Below are positions 50,485-59,830 of a stretch of DNA of 64,000 nucleotides, one piece after another. The DNA comes from Bog-473 sp963754445 (lineage in GTDB: Bacteria; Actinomycetota; Acidimicrobiia; Acidimicrobiales; RAAP-2). The position numbers and the translations under genes were made by a program. The notes under the pieces are model-generated. The model saw only the letters and a program-made list of their open reading frames with translations. It was not told the DNA's origin and ran no database searches. The stretch lies in assembly GCA_963754445.1 (NCBI GenBank), contig CAVWFT010000003.1, positions 124,001-188,000 on the forward strand, given 5' to 3'. The stretch's first letter is position 1. The number at the start of each line of letters is the position of its first letter.

Positions 50485-52128
50485 ATGGCACCCACGGGAC
50501 GTCATACGTTGCGGATGGCTGGAGTCGTTGCGGCAACCTTGTTCACGATCGCGACCGGCGTCGCGGGGGCGGGCGGCAGCATGCCGACGACACGATCCGC
50601 TGCTGCGGAAGCGGGAACGGGAGCCACTCCGGCGTCGTGCAGTCGCGCCACAGGACCCCAGGACGCGCGGTGCTACCTGAGCATCGAGGCAGCGACCTCT
50701 CCATCGGCAGCCTCGTCCCGCGTCAGCAGCGCCACCCTCTGTACGGCCACGTCCTCCGCAGGTTGGACCGCATGCAACCTCGAGACGGCTTACGGCATCA
50801 AGGGTGACATCGGGACCAAGGGCAGCAGCAATCTGGTGGCGGTCGTCGACCCATACGACGACCCGAACGCCGCAACCGACCTGGCCAAGTACCGTACGTA
50901 CAACAAGTTGCCGGCGTGCAGCGTGGCGAATGGGTGTTTCGAGAAAGTCAATCAGACCGGACAAACCAGCAACTACCCAACGGACGGGGGAAACTCGGGG
51001 TGGGCCAGCGAGATTGCGCTCGACACCCAGATGGTCTCGGCCATCTGTCCCCTCTGCCACATCCTTCTCGTCGAGGCGAACTCGAACGGGTTCGGGGATC
51101 TCGCGACGGCGGAGAACGAAGCAGTGGCCCTCGGCGCCCACGTCATCTCCAACAGTTGGGGTACGGGTGAATTCAACGGGGAGACTTCCTATGACGCCGA
51201 CTTCGACCACCCCGGAGTGGACATCACGTTCTCCTCGGGCGATGGCTCGTATCAAGGGGGCGTGCAGTACCCGTCCGCGTCGCCGTTCGTCACGTCGGTC
51301 GGAGGAACGCAGTTGAAGTCGGCTTCCAATGCTCGGGGATGGAAGGAGACGGCATGGGTGAACAAGGCGAGCAACCCGCCGATGCAAGGCTCCGGCAGCG
51401 GCTGCTCGGCCTATGAACTGAAGCCAGTCTGGCAGTCCGACTCGGGCTGCTCGAACCGGATGACCGCCGACGTGAGCGCCGTTGCGGCCAACGTCAAGTT
51501 CTACGACTCATACGAGGAACCCGGTTGGCTGTACGGATTCGGTACGAGTGTGTCCTCCCCGATCTCCGCCGGGGTGTATGGCTTGGCCGACAATGCGCCG
51601 ACCTATACGGTCGCCGCGGCCGCGGCCTACCAGGCACCGCCGGCCGACCTCAACGACATCGCCAAGGGCAAGGAGGGTACCTGCACCCCGACTTACTTCT
51701 GCCAGGCCGGGCCCGGCTACGACGGTCCGACCGGCCTCGGCACACCCGATGGTTTCGGTGCCTTCGTCGTTCCCGTCACCGGCCCCCCGACGATCAATGC
51801 GGTGAATTTCACCGGCTCCGTCTCCGATCCGACCGTCACCATCTCGGGCAGCAATCTGGGAACGGAACCCCCGGGTGGCCCAGCGGGGTGCAGCACGAGC
51901 GGTGACAACTTCACGGGTACCAGCCTGACATTCAACGACCTCTCGGGATCGTGGGGAGCAGGAACCGGCGGAGACTGTATCGGCCTCGTCGTCAGCAGTT
52001 ACTCCAGCTCCCAAATCGTCTATCAGTTCGGGTCCGGGTACAACACCTATGGAGTCGCCAACAGCGGCGACTCGTACAACCTGACCGTTCAGGGTGCCTC
52101 GTACAGCGGAACCATCACCTATTCGTAG
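50485..52128 (+). CDS. Secreted sedolisin-like (S53) serine protease
   Basis: The product has 547 residues. The ATG at 50485 follows GGAAGGAG. Signal peptide: TLRMAGVVAATLFTIATGVA, cleavage near GAGG. The S53 catalytic set: Glu and Asp in GWASEIALDTQM (E...D), an Asp in ITFSSGDGSYQGG as oxyanion residue, and Ser in YGFGTSVSSPISAGVYG (GTS.S.P). LYGFG and GYDGPTGLGTPDGFGAF are also typical. A C-terminal ~120-residue IPT-like beta domain (TINAVNFTGSVSDPTVTISG) follows. The usual long pro-domain is very short here (~60 residues), so activation may differ. It could process the Gly-rich protein next to it; this is inferred from position only. Confidence 0.88.
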   Translation: MAPTGRHTLRMAGVVAATLFTIATGVAGAGGSMPTTRSAAAEAGTGATPASCSRATGPQDARCYLSIEAATSPSAASSRVSSATLCTATSSAGWTACNLETAYGIKGDIGTKGSSNLVAVVDPYDDPNAATDLAKYRTYNKLPACSVANGCFEKVNQTGQTSNYPTDGGNSGWASEIALDTQMVSAICPLCHILLVEANSNGFGDLATAENEAVALGAHVISNSWGTGEFNGETSYDADFDHPGVDITFSSGDGSYQGGVQYPSASPFVTSVGGTQLKSASNARGWKETAWVNKASNPPMQGSGSGCSAYELKPVWQSDSGCSNRMTADVSAVAANVKFYDSYEEPGWLYGFGTSVSSPISAGVYGLADNAPTYTVAAAAAYQAPPADLNDIAKGKEGTCTPTYFCQAGPGYDGPTGLGTPDGFGAFVVPVTGPPTINAVNFTGSVSDPTVTISGSNLGTEPPGGPAGCSTSGDNFTGTSLTFNDLSGSWGAGTGGDCIGLVVSSYSSSQIVYQFGSGYNTYGVANSGDSYNLTVQGASYSGTITYS

Positions 52129-53019
52129 ATGGATCCGCCCGAGGCCGACGATGGGCCCGATCCCAACGGCGCAGGCGTTGCGGCGGGCCCAGACCAGACG
52201 GCGGTCCGGGTTGCCCTGTGGCGGGCGCTGCACGTCCAGGTCGATTCGCCACCCCACGTACTCGAGGATGTAGTCGGGCTCCAGCTGGCGGCCCCCGACG
52301 CGGAGTGGCGCCAACGACCGGACATGGACGCGGACTTCACGAAGGCCTTCCGTGCGGCGATCGTGGCCCGGGCCCGCTACATAGAGGATCTCGTGGCCGA
52401 CCAAGCAGACCACGGGGTCAGCCAATACGTCCTTCTCGGGGCCGGCCTCGACAGTTTCGCCCAACGCCGACCCGAAGTCGCGTCTCGTTTGCACCTCTTC
52501 GAAGTAGATCGGCCCGCTCCACAGGCCTGGAAGCGCGATCGTCTGGTCGAGCTCGGTTTTGGTGTACCCGACTGGCTCCGACTCGTCCCTGTCGACTTCG
52601 AGAGTGAATCGTGGTGGGAACGACTGACGGCCTTCGGCTTCGATCCCGCCCGCGCAACGGTGGTGGCCTCGACGGGAGTGTCGATGTACCTCACCAAGGA
52701 GGCCAATCGGGCCACCCTCGATCAAATGGCCACGCTCGCACCGGGCTCGACCGTGGCCATGACCTTCCTGTTGCCGATGGAGCTGCTTGACGAGGAGGAT
52801 CGGGAAGGGCTCCGGATGGCAGAGATCGGTGCTCGCTCATCCGGCACCCCATTCCTCAGTTTCTTCTCGCCGACGGAGATATTGGAACTCGCCCGTAAGG
52901 CCGGATTTCGATCAGCCACACACGTGTCGCTCTCCGAGCTGGCAACGCGATACTTCGCTGACCGCACGGACAGCTTCAGGCCCTCGACCGGAGAGGATCT
53001 TCTCGTCGCCCACACATGA
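52129..53019 (+). CDS. SAM-dependent methyltransferase, LCM/TIGR00027 family
   Basis: The product has 296 residues. The ATG directly follows the protease stop codon, so translation may be coupled. The SAM site is QYVLLGAGLDSFAQRRPEVA (the ALGAGLD.RA.R motif of this family), followed by HLFEVDRPAPQAWKRDRLVE and VVASTGVSMYLTKEANRATL. C-terminal HVSLSELATRYFADRTDSFR is also typical. It is an O-methyltransferase of the leucine-carboxymethyltransferase-like group that is expanded in actinobacteria; its substrate is unknown. Confidence 0.92.
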   Translation: MDPPEADDGPDPNGAGVAAGPDQTAVRVALWRALHVQVDSPPHVLEDVVGLQLAAPDAEWRQRPDMDADFTKAFRAAIVARARYIEDLVADQADHGVSQYVLLGAGLDSFAQRRPEVASRLHLFEVDRPAPQAWKRDRLVELGFGVPDWLRLVPVDFESESWWERLTAFGFDPARATVVASTGVSMYLTKEANRATLDQMATLAPGSTVAMTFLLPMELLDEEDREGLRMAEIGARSSGTPFLSFFSPTEILELARKAGFRSATHVSLSELATRYFADRTDSFRPSTGEDLLVAHT

Positions 53020-53023
53020 CAGT

Positions 53024-53041
53024 CCGGCGTCGACGCGCCGC
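53024..53041. terminator. Short hairpin between convergent genes
   Basis: CCGGCG-TCGACG-CGCCGG (53024-53041) lies in the 43-base gap between the methyltransferase stop and the dioxygenase stop, so it may end both transcripts. Confidence 0.5.
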
Positions 53042-53062
53042 CGGTCACGACCGCGACCGTGG

Positions 53063-54313
53063 TCACCTCCCTACCTCGGTTCCGAGGGCCATACGACGGT
53101 GACTCGATTCTCCGATCTCAGCCCGCTCGCGACGCAGGACCGGCTGCGCCTCTCGCTCATGGGCATCCCCTGGGCGAGGCGGAAGCGCGAAGCCCGAATA
53201 GGCCACATGTCGTTCGCGGCTCGTGGGATGCGTCGACCGATGCAGGGTGCAGGACATGTGTACGGTCACATCGCCCCGCCCAGCCTGCAACCTGATCTGG
53301 GGAAGTTCGAGGTCGCTATCGATCTGAGCGCGCGCGATGTTCGCCCGGTGTGAACCCGCCACGACATCGAGCCCACCGTGTGCGACATCGACAGGCGTCA
53401 GGCAGATCCCGACGGTCAGGCCGGAACAGAACATCGAGTGACCCCCGCGATCACAGTCTTTGTGCCAGGGAAGACACACAAGACCGTCGACGGAACCCAC
53501 ACGCTTCACCAGTCCTTCGGCTGTCACGTCAGCAAAATGCTCACCGAACGGATCCCCGGGCTGGTGGCCGTCGCCGAGCAAATTACCGATGGCGGCGTAG
53601 CGGTCAGTGCCGATGAGGGCACGCAAGGCGTCCGACTTTCGAGCAAACTCGAGAATGCGGCAGGGATACCTCTCGCCGGCGCTCGTCGTGGCCCACCAGG
53701 ACTCACCGTCATCGGGACGGGCCGCCTCGACCGCCTGCGACAGTTCGGCATCCACCGAGTCCATCTCGGCTTCGGTGAACATGTTGCGTAGGACAAGGAA
53801 TCCAGCCTCAGCGAGAAACTGTGCTGCGCCCGAGCTTGGATCGACCAGACTGAATTTCTGGTCAAGATCAAGGTCCGATCCGCTGGCCGAACGAAGCGTG
53901 ATCGCACCGGGCTCGTATACCGGTCGGGCATCGAGAAGCGATCGCACGACCGGATCCCACGCGCAGAAGGCGTTGTTCGAGTCTGCATCGCCTTGGACCC
54001 GGCCCGCCACCACCAGTCCGAGCGCGGTGCGGCGTTCACAGATCCAGTCTGCAAAGGCCTTCCCGTCCAAGCGGACGTGGTGAGCCACCTTGCTCGGCCC
54101 GGTGGCCACGTCGATCACCTGCTCTCCGGGGCGCAAGGTCCAGGAATCGTCATCGACCTCGATCGCAATCGGAGGCAATGCCAGCCGATCGGCGTCCGCG
54201 GCAGCCCGACCGCCGTTTCGTCCAACCGCCTCGCGCCAAGAGCCTTGGAAGAAGGTGTCAGGATCGTCGGGCCCCACCGCGTTGATCGATCGCGTGCGCA
54301 TGTCGACACTCAT
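53063..54313 (-). CDS. Phytanoyl-CoA dioxygenase (PhyH)-family 2OG-Fe(II) oxygenase
   Basis: The product has 416 residues. The start is taken at ATG 54313 (MSVDMRTRSINAV); a GTG at 54325 is also open. The oxygenase domain is in the C-terminal half: AQFLAEAGFLVLRNMFTEAE, iron ligands in CLPWHKDCDRGGHS (H.D) and a distal His with Arg in TLHRSTHPTSRERHVAYSGF. The N-terminal ~170 residues include an unassigned region with VIDVATGPSKVAHHVRLDGK, which resembles a SCP2/sterol-carrier-like lobe only faintly. The fused N-terminal part is longer than usual for PhyH. The substrate is unknown. Confidence 0.85.
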   Translation of the reverse strand: MSVDMRTRSINAVGPDDPDTFFQGSWREAVGRNGGRAAADADRLALPPIAIEVDDDSWTLRPGEQVIDVATGPSKVAHHVRLDGKAFADWICERRTALGLVVAGRVQGDADSNNAFCAWDPVVRSLLDARPVYEPGAITLRSASGSDLDLDQKFSLVDPSSGAAQFLAEAGFLVLRNMFTEAEMDSVDAELSQAVEAARPDDGESWWATTSAGERYPCRILEFARKSDALRALIGTDRYAAIGNLLGDGHQPGDPFGEHFADVTAEGLVKRVGSVDGLVCLPWHKDCDRGGHSMFCSGLTVGICLTPVDVAHGGLDVVAGSHRANIARAQIDSDLELPQIRLQAGRGDVTVHMSCTLHRSTHPTSRERHVAYSGFALPPRPGDAHEREAQPVLRRERAEIGESSHRRMALGTEVGR

Positions 54314-54566
54314 GAATCCGCTCACCCCACATGCAGTCGCGAACCGGACGTTGGAAGTCCGTCCATCCGCTCCGATTCAATTCCACAGCTGGACTGCATG
54401 GTAGGCCGCAGCAGCGAGCCCGTCGCTGGACTCGCCACGACTGTCGCTCGAATTGCTTGCGCCGCCCCGGGCAGCCCTTTCGACCGCTCCAGACCCGCGG
54501 GCGAGCCATTCTCTCCCTGAGGACGGCCTCGCAGGTACCCTCGCCCTGCGACGTGGCGCCTCGTCG

Positions 54567-55937
54567 TTATCGTGCCGCTGGTCGGCGAGTCCTTCGACGG
54601 GATCGACTGTCGGCGTTCGTGCCGCTGCGATGTGACGTGCCCCCGGGCCGTTCCCCTCGTGTCCGGCGGGCCGCACCCGCCTTCTTTCCAGGTTGCGGAT
54701 TTCCAGGCTTTGAAGATTGCCCGTTGTCGTTCTGACCGCTGCGCGGGCGAAGTCCCGTTCCGTCGACCTGCGCCAGAGCTGGGACGTCGGGCAGCGATAT
54801 CTCACGGCCCAGGCCGAGCGTGCGCTGCAAAACTTTGGTCTTGCCGACATGCTCACGCCCCACCAGAGACACGACGATGCCGTCCGCACCCGCCCTCGCG
54901 GTCCGGCCAGCGCGATGCACATAGTCGGTCGAGTCAGTCGGTGGGTCGAAATGAACGACGAGGGGCACGGAGTCCACGTGGATTCCCCGAGCCGCAATAT
55001 CCGTGGCGACCAACACGTCGAGTCGGCCGGCGCGGAATGCAGCCAACGCCCGCTCGCGCTGGGCCTGGCTCCGATCACCGTGAATGGCCGCCGATTGCAG
55101 GCCCGACTGCCCGAGGCGGGTCGAGAGGCGATCCGCTCCCCGCTTCGTCCGGCAGAACACCATTGCCGGTCCTCGAGCGGCGATCGTTTCGGCCGTGACC
55201 GCCACGCGATCTTGAGAGTCAACGTGCCAGAAGTGGTGATGGACCTCTCCGCGGTCGGCCACTTCGGACACGACATCATGGCGTACCGGGTCGTGTTGGT
55301 AGTCACGCACCAACTTCTCAACAGGCCCATCCAGGGTCGCCGAGAAGAGCAAGATCTGGCGATTCTCTGCGGTCAGGTCGATCAGCCGACGCACGACGGG
55401 CAAAAATCCCATATCAGCCATTCGATCTGCCTCGTCGACCGCCACCATGTCGACGAATGCGAGGTTGATGGAACGGCGCTCGACCAGGTCGGTCAGTCGT
55501 CCGGGGCAGGCGATCACGATATCAACGCCATTTCGCAGGCTGGTCAGTTGCTTGCCGTATCCCACGCCTCCGTAGATCGACGTCACCCGGGCGCCGATCG
55601 CCGCAGCCAGCGGAGCCAGTTCGTCTTCGATCTGAGCAGCAAGCTCACGGGTCGGCACCAGAACCAAGGCGGAAGGGTGTCGACGTCCCCGCTTTGCCGG
55701 GCGGGGCCTGGCCTGGAGGCGAGAGAGGATGCCGAGGCCGAAGGCCAGCGTCTTCCCGGATCCGGTCGGGGCTTTGCCACAGACATCTCGCCCGGCGATG
55801 GCGTCCGGCAAGGTCGCAGCCTGAATCGGAAACGCCGTCGAGATGCCCCCCTGCTCCAAGGTGCTCGCCAATACGGGCGGCACACCGAGATCAAGGAAAC
55901 GGGCAGGCGCGCCCGAAGGGGTAGAGGTCACGTTCAC
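54567..55937 (-). CDS. DEAD-box ATP-dependent RNA helicase
   Basis: The product has 456 residues. The motifs run in order: Q-motif GGISTAFPIQAATLP, motif I APTGSGKTLAFGLG, Ia VLVPTRELAAQ, II AVDEADRMADMGF, III LLFSATLDGPV, IV-V AMVFCRTKRGADRL and VLVATDIAARGIHVDSV, VI YVHRAGRTARAG. A basic, Arg/Lys-rich tail of ~60 residues (SGQNDNGQSSKPGNPQPGKK) ends the protein and likely binds RNA. It remodels RNA structure, as in cold adaptation or ribosome assembly. GTG 55937 is preferred since GGAG precedes it; longer frames exist. It stands alone with ~250-base gaps on the 3' side. Confidence 0.95.
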   Translation of the reverse strand: MNVTSTPSGAPARFLDLGVPPVLASTLEQGGISTAFPIQAATLPDAIAGRDVCGKAPTGSGKTLAFGLGILSRLQARPRPAKRGRRHPSALVLVPTRELAAQIEDELAPLAAAIGARVTSIYGGVGYGKQLTSLRNGVDIVIACPGRLTDLVERRSINLAFVDMVAVDEADRMADMGFLPVVRRLIDLTAENRQILLFSATLDGPVEKLVRDYQHDPVRHDVVSEVADRGEVHHHFWHVDSQDRVAVTAETIAARGPAMVFCRTKRGADRLSTRLGQSGLQSAAIHGDRSQAQRERALAAFRAGRLDVLVATDIAARGIHVDSVPLVVHFDPPTDSTDYVHRAGRTARAGADGIVVSLVGREHVGKTKVLQRTLGLGREISLPDVPALAQVDGTGLRPRSGQNDNGQSSKPGNPQPGKKAGAARRTRGERPGGTSHRSGTNADSRSRRRTRRPAAR

Positions 55938-56117
55938 GAAACTCCAGTCAGTCCAACAGAGAAGTAGGCCGACTCGAAACGGGTCTCGTGGGCCTCGCCG
56001 GCAGAATTCGCCAGCGGCCACCAGGCATTTGCCCGATGTATCGCTCATCACTCTAGCGCATGCACGCGGTCCCCTTGCCCCAGGCCCACCAGAAGATCGC
56101 AGATCAACCGTGAATTC

Positions 56118-57167
56118 CTACCCGGTGCCGGGTTCCACACGCACGACCGTACGGCCCATCGTCTCGCGTCGCTCCAACGCCTCCAGCTCGCCGGGGACGT
56201 CGGCAAAGTCGATCTGCCGACCGATCACCGGCCGGATCGCGGCTGCCCGAGAAAGTTGCAAGATGCGGTTCCAGATCTCGATGCCCTGAGCGGTGGACAG
56301 GAAGTTCAATCCGAACGGGCGGGCCGGACGGGGTGAGTCCACATAAGCGAAACACACTCCAACCAGGTCGAAATTTCCATAGATGCTTGGTTGGATCGGG
56401 AGCGGGTGCTCTTCCTCCTCGATCCCCGACGCAAACCCGATGATGAGATGACGACCATTGAACGCCATGGCCCGAAAAGTATCGATCGTCACTCCCCCGC
56501 CCACGGTGTCGAAGGCGACGTCGACTCCCCGCCCGTTGGTTACATCGTCGACGAAGGCAACGAAGTCCTCGCTGCGGTAGTTCACGCCATAGTCGGCCCC
56601 CAGGGATCTGGCGAAAGCAACTTTGTCATCCGTGCCCGCAGTGGCAATTACGGACGCGCCGAACGCCTTGGCCAGTTGCACTGCTGCCGACCCGGCCCCG
56701 CCCGCGGCGGCATGAATCAGCACGATGTCACCGGACTTGACCCGCCCACGAACGATCAAGGCGAGGTAGCTCAGCTGAAACGGAAAGTACATGGCGATGG
56801 CCTCGGTGGCGCCGAGCCACCGAGGAACCCGTTGCAAGGTCGCGACATCCATCAACGCGGTGGAGGCGTATCCACCCTGCACACCGACCGTCGTGCCGAC
56901 AACCCGTCGGCCGTGCAGATACTCGCATCCGGGGCCCGCGGCGTCGACGACTCCTGCGGCCGCCATCCCGATGACAAAGGGGGGTTCGAACTTCAACAAC
57001 CCGTACCGGCCCCGAATGGTGTCCACGTCGTTGAAATCCAGACAGAATGCCTCCACGGCGATCCGGACCTGTCCCGCAACCGGGTCGGCGACGTCAACGG
57101 TCTTCATTTCGAGCGCGGCCGTGGGGGCATCGAGTTGGGTGACGACCCAGGCGGTCGCTACGGTCAT
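56118..57167 (-). CDS. MDR-superfamily NADPH:quinone oxidoreductase-like protein
   Basis: The product has 349 residues, starting MTVATAWVVTQLDAPTAALE. Features: FCLDFNDVDTIRGRYGLLKF, nucleotide-binding VLIHAAAGGAGSAAVQLAKA (the usual AAAGGVG) and VDVAFDTVGGGVTIDTFRAM. No zinc ligands. Its start overlaps the P450 stop (ATGA), so both are in one operon. It may reduce a quinone or enone made or used by the P450 or supply a step in the same catabolic route. A paralogue lies at 32781. Confidence 0.92.
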   Translation of the reverse strand: MTVATAWVVTQLDAPTAALEMKTVDVADPVAGQVRIAVEAFCLDFNDVDTIRGRYGLLKFEPPFVIGMAAAGVVDAAGPGCEYLHGRRVVGTTVGVQGGYASTALMDVATLQRVPRWLGATEAIAMYFPFQLSYLALIVRGRVKSGDIVLIHAAAGGAGSAAVQLAKAFGASVIATAGTDDKVAFARSLGADYGVNYRSEDFVAFVDDVTNGRGVDVAFDTVGGGVTIDTFRAMAFNGRHLIIGFASGIEEEEHPLPIQPSIYGNFDLVGVCFAYVDSPRPARPFGLNFLSTAQGIEIWNRILQLSRAAAIRPVIGRQIDFADVPGELEALERRETMGRTVVRVEPGTG

Positions 57168-58393
57168 CGCGTTTCTCCGTAGTCGACAGGAAGATGCTTG
57201 ATTCCGTTTAGCCAGGACGAGCGGAGGCGGACAGGCGCACCCGTCAAGGTGATGTCGGGCAATTCATCGGCGATCACGTCGAACATCACCTTCAGTTCGA
57301 GGCGGGACAGGTTGGCTCCGATGCAATAGTGGGATCCTCCGGCGCCGAAGGTGACGTGTGGATTCGGAGAACGACCAATGTCGAAATGCCCTGGGTCTTC
57401 GAACACTTCCTCGTCGAAGTTGGCCGAGGGGAAATAGAGGCCAACGCGCTCACCCTTTCGGATCATCTGTCCGGCAATCTCAATGTCATCGAGAGCGGTG
57501 CGCTGAAGGACAACCGCTGGCGAGGCCCAGCGCAAAACCTCATCGACCGCCGTGACGGGGCGTTCGCTTCGCCAGCGCTCCCACTGATCCGGGTGCTGCA
57601 GAAACGCCAGCATCCCGTGTGAAATCGCCTGTCTGGTCGTCTCGTTTCCGGCTACCGCCAGGATCATGAAGAAGAAGGCAAACTCCTCACTGGTCAGTCG
57701 CTGGCCATTGGAGTCGGCCTGGACCAATCGGCTGGTGACGTCGCGCAGATCGTGGGCTACTCGTGCTTCCGCCGCCGCATGCGCGTACATGAACATTTCC
57801 GCGACAGCGGAGTGATCGTTGCTCGAGTACTCGGGATCCTCGCTCCCGGCCATCTGATCGCTCCAGTGAAAGAACTGCTGGCGGTCGGTCTCGGGAATGC
57901 CCAAGAGGCCGGCGATGGCATCGAGCGGCAAATGACGGGCAACGTCGACGACAAAATCGCCTGTCCCTTCCCGTTTGGCGGACCACACGATGCGACGGGC
58001 TCGCTCATGCAGATCGTCTTCGAGTCCGGCGAGCGCACGCGGGGTAAAGCATCGGTTTCCCACTCGGCGGACTCGGGTGTGACGTGGAGGATCCATGCAC
58101 AACAACAGATTCTTCGTTGACTCACCTGTGGGGTCCGAATCGTCGAGCCGGCGGACAAATGCCGAATTGGTTTCCACCGACCACTCCGTACTTCGCGTGA
58201 CCGCCGTCACGTCCGCGTGGCGGGTGATCGCCCAGAAACCGCCGTCGCCGTAGTCCGATTCCTTCGCTCCCTGAGGATTCCACCGAACGGGATCGTGCCG
58301 CCGCAACCAGGCGAACTCCTCGAGCGGAAGGTGGTCCTGCAGGAGATCAGGGTCACTCAGATCGAGGCGAGCATCGACATGTGTCGAGGACAC
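57164..58393 (-). CDS. Cytochrome P450
   Basis: The product has 409 residues. The GTG at 58393 is chosen because GAGGAGG lies seven bases upstream; the TTG six bases earlier is too close to that site. P450 motifs: I-helix ILAVAGNETTRQAISHG, K-helix AVDEVLRWASP (ExxR), and the heme loop TFGAGGSHYCIGANLSRLEL with the Cys thiolate. It is a class I soluble P450 that needs ferredoxin and reductase; neither is encoded here. ENEQ-like substrate signatures of known families are not evident, but the C-terminal LRSSWLNGIKHLPVDYG is like CYP125/142-type actinobacterial sterol or terpene P450s. The operon faces a TetR gene across an inverted repeat. Confidence 0.95.
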   Translation of the reverse strand: MSSTHVDARLDLSDPDLLQDHLPLEEFAWLRRHDPVRWNPQGAKESDYGDGGFWAITRHADVTAVTRSTEWSVETNSAFVRRLDDSDPTGESTKNLLLCMDPPRHTRVRRVGNRCFTPRALAGLEDDLHERARRIVWSAKREGTGDFVVDVARHLPLDAIAGLLGIPETDRQQFFHWSDQMAGSEDPEYSSNDHSAVAEMFMYAHAAAEARVAHDLRDVTSRLVQADSNGQRLTSEEFAFFFMILAVAGNETTRQAISHGMLAFLQHPDQWERWRSERPVTAVDEVLRWASPAVVLQRTALDDIEIAGQMIRKGERVGLYFPSANFDEEVFEDPGHFDIGRSPNPHVTFGAGGSHYCIGANLSRLELKVMFDVIADELPDITLTGAPVRLRSSWLNGIKHLPVDYGETR

Positions 58394-58411
58394 GGGCAAA
58401 CCTCCTCAGGT

Positions 58412-58431
58412 TTGAAACCACTCAGTTTCAA
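58412..58431. promoter_or_regulatory. 20-bp inverted repeat between P450 and TetR genes, likely operator
   Basis: TTGAAAC-CACTCA-GTTTCAA has perfect 7-bp arms and lies 19 bases upstream of the P450 GTG start, next to its ribosome-binding site. A third partial copy (CTGAAACC) follows at 58444. It is well placed for the TetR product to repress both directions. Confidence 0.75.
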
Positions 58432-58480
58432 GGACGGTAGGCTCTGAAACCAAGCGGTGTCAATGAAGGACGGACCCAGT

Positions 58481-59092
58481 ATGGATTACCAGGTGACGAT
58501 GCCCTTCAAGGGTGTCAGTGCTGACGACAGGCGGATAGACCGGAGAAGCCGCCTCGTCGATGCTGCGTTTCGGATCGCCGGGACCGAAGGTGCGGACTCG
58601 CTGGGCGTCGGCCGAGTGTGTCTCGCCGCTGGCTTGACCAAGCGGTACTTCTACGAGAGCTTCGCCTCCATCACGGAACTCCAAAGCGCTGTCGTCGACC
58701 ATGCGATCGCTCTGATGTCAACGCGGGTCGACCCGTTCCGACCGGATCCCCCCGGGGGACCTCCGCAGGATTGGTTGGAGGCATTCGTCACCGCGCTGGT
58801 GGACGACGAGTGCATTGCACGGGTGCTCCTCGTCGAGACGCACGGTGGTGCACTCAGCCCGTTTCGTCATCAGATCATCGATGTCGCGATCGAAGGGATG
58901 GCGCCCCACGGCAAGGATCGGTGCGCCGACCTCCGTGCACGACTCGTCGCGTACTCGCAGATCGGAGTGCTCAGCGAACTGTGTTTGGCCTGGCACCAAG
59001 GACAACTGGAGACAGATCGGGAGACGCTGGTTGGCGTCTTGGCCGATCTCTTCGTCCGCATCGAAGGTGTTGCGCTTTCGCCATCGCAGTAA
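58481..59092 (+). CDS. TetR/AcrR-family transcriptional regulator
   Basis: About 203 residues from ATG 58481 (MDYQVTMPFKG), with GAAGGA upstream; starts at 58457 (GTG) or 58463 (ATG) are also open. The helix-turn-helix is RRSRLVDAAFRIAGTEGADS and VCLAAGLTKRYFYESFASIT; YFYESF replaces the more common YHHF. The C-terminal ligand domain is unrecognised. Its gene is divergent from the P450 operon and probably regulates it through the TTGAAAC dyad. Confidence 0.9.
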   Translation: MDYQVTMPFKGVSADDRRIDRRSRLVDAAFRIAGTEGADSLGVGRVCLAAGLTKRYFYESFASITELQSAVVDHAIALMSTRVDPFRPDPPGGPPQDWLEAFVTALVDDECIARVLLVETHGGALSPFRHQIIDVAIEGMAPHGKDRCADLRARLVAYSQIGVLSELCLAWHQGQLETDRETLVGVLADLFVRIEGVALSPSQ

Positions 59093-59422
59093 GCCGAAAA
59101 CGGCCGGAAGTGGCGTGTACATGCCGAGAATGGGCGCGGATCGACGTTCTCCTCTAACTGATCGGCCGAAACGAAACTCGTCGTTCGCGACTCGACGTTC
59201 CTCGTTGTTGCCCGCCTCGGTATCCGTTCGAGAGACTGGTAGGATGGCCATGTCGTCGGGGCTTGGTCCTGACGTGGCTTGTTCGAGACATTCTTGAGTT
59301 GGCCCCAGTCGAACGGAGCAGCTCATCTTCCAGCGCCCGATCGGTCTCTTGGGCGGCCGCACCCGTAGGCAACTGGCATGCGGCGAGCGGCGAAGTGAGA
59401 ACCCGTCCCAGGTGGGCCGGCA
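59093..59422. other. Intergenic region, no gene seen
   Basis: About 330 bases separate the TetR gene from the Cys-rich protein gene. Reading both strands, I find only short frames of low quality. It should hold the promoter of the desaturase operon. Confidence 0.5.
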
Positions 59423-59830
59423 ATGGTGACCTCGGTTACCTCTGGGTCGATCTGCGTGCTTTGCCGACTTCCGGCGACCGAGTCTTTGGACCCGCCACGC
59501 CAGACATTTTCTCGCGGCCCCGACCCGAGCGATCCGTCCTTCGACATCACCGTGGTCCTCCCGGATATTGCGTTGTGCACCGAGCATGCGATCCACTTTC
59601 GCGATGGCGATCAGCTCATCGGTTGGTGTGACGATCCACTCTGTCGGGTCTACGGGGAGATCGGTGGCGCCTCGGCGTGCGGCCAGTCCTACAAGACTCT
59701 CGTCACCGGCGCTCGTTCCCGCGCTGCCGCAGACCGCGCTCGGGCCAAAAAAGCGAAGACCGCACCAGTTGGGGCGAGTACAGGCCAACAGGTCGCCGAG
59801 GGTATTGCGCAGCAAAAGACAGAATTATGA
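59423..59830 (+). CDS. Small Cys-rich (zinc-finger-like) protein coupled to a desaturase
   Basis: The product has 135 residues. Cys-containing motifs: ICVLCRLPATES near the N-terminus, IALCTEHAIHF in the middle and WCDDPLCRVYGEIGGASACG later. The CxxC, C..H and CxxxxC arrangement suggests one or two zinc sites. The C-terminal ~40 residues are Ala/Lys/Arg-rich. I do not recognise a family. Its stop overlaps the start of the desaturase gene (ATGA), so they are co-translated. It could be a partner or regulator of the desaturase; this is inference from coupling. Confidence 0.65.
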   Translation: MVTSVTSGSICVLCRLPATESLDPPRQTFSRGPDPSDPSFDITVVLPDIALCTEHAIHFRDGDQLIGWCDDPLCRVYGEIGGASACGQSYKTLVTGARSRAAADRARAKKAKTAPVGASTGQQVAEGIAQQKTEL

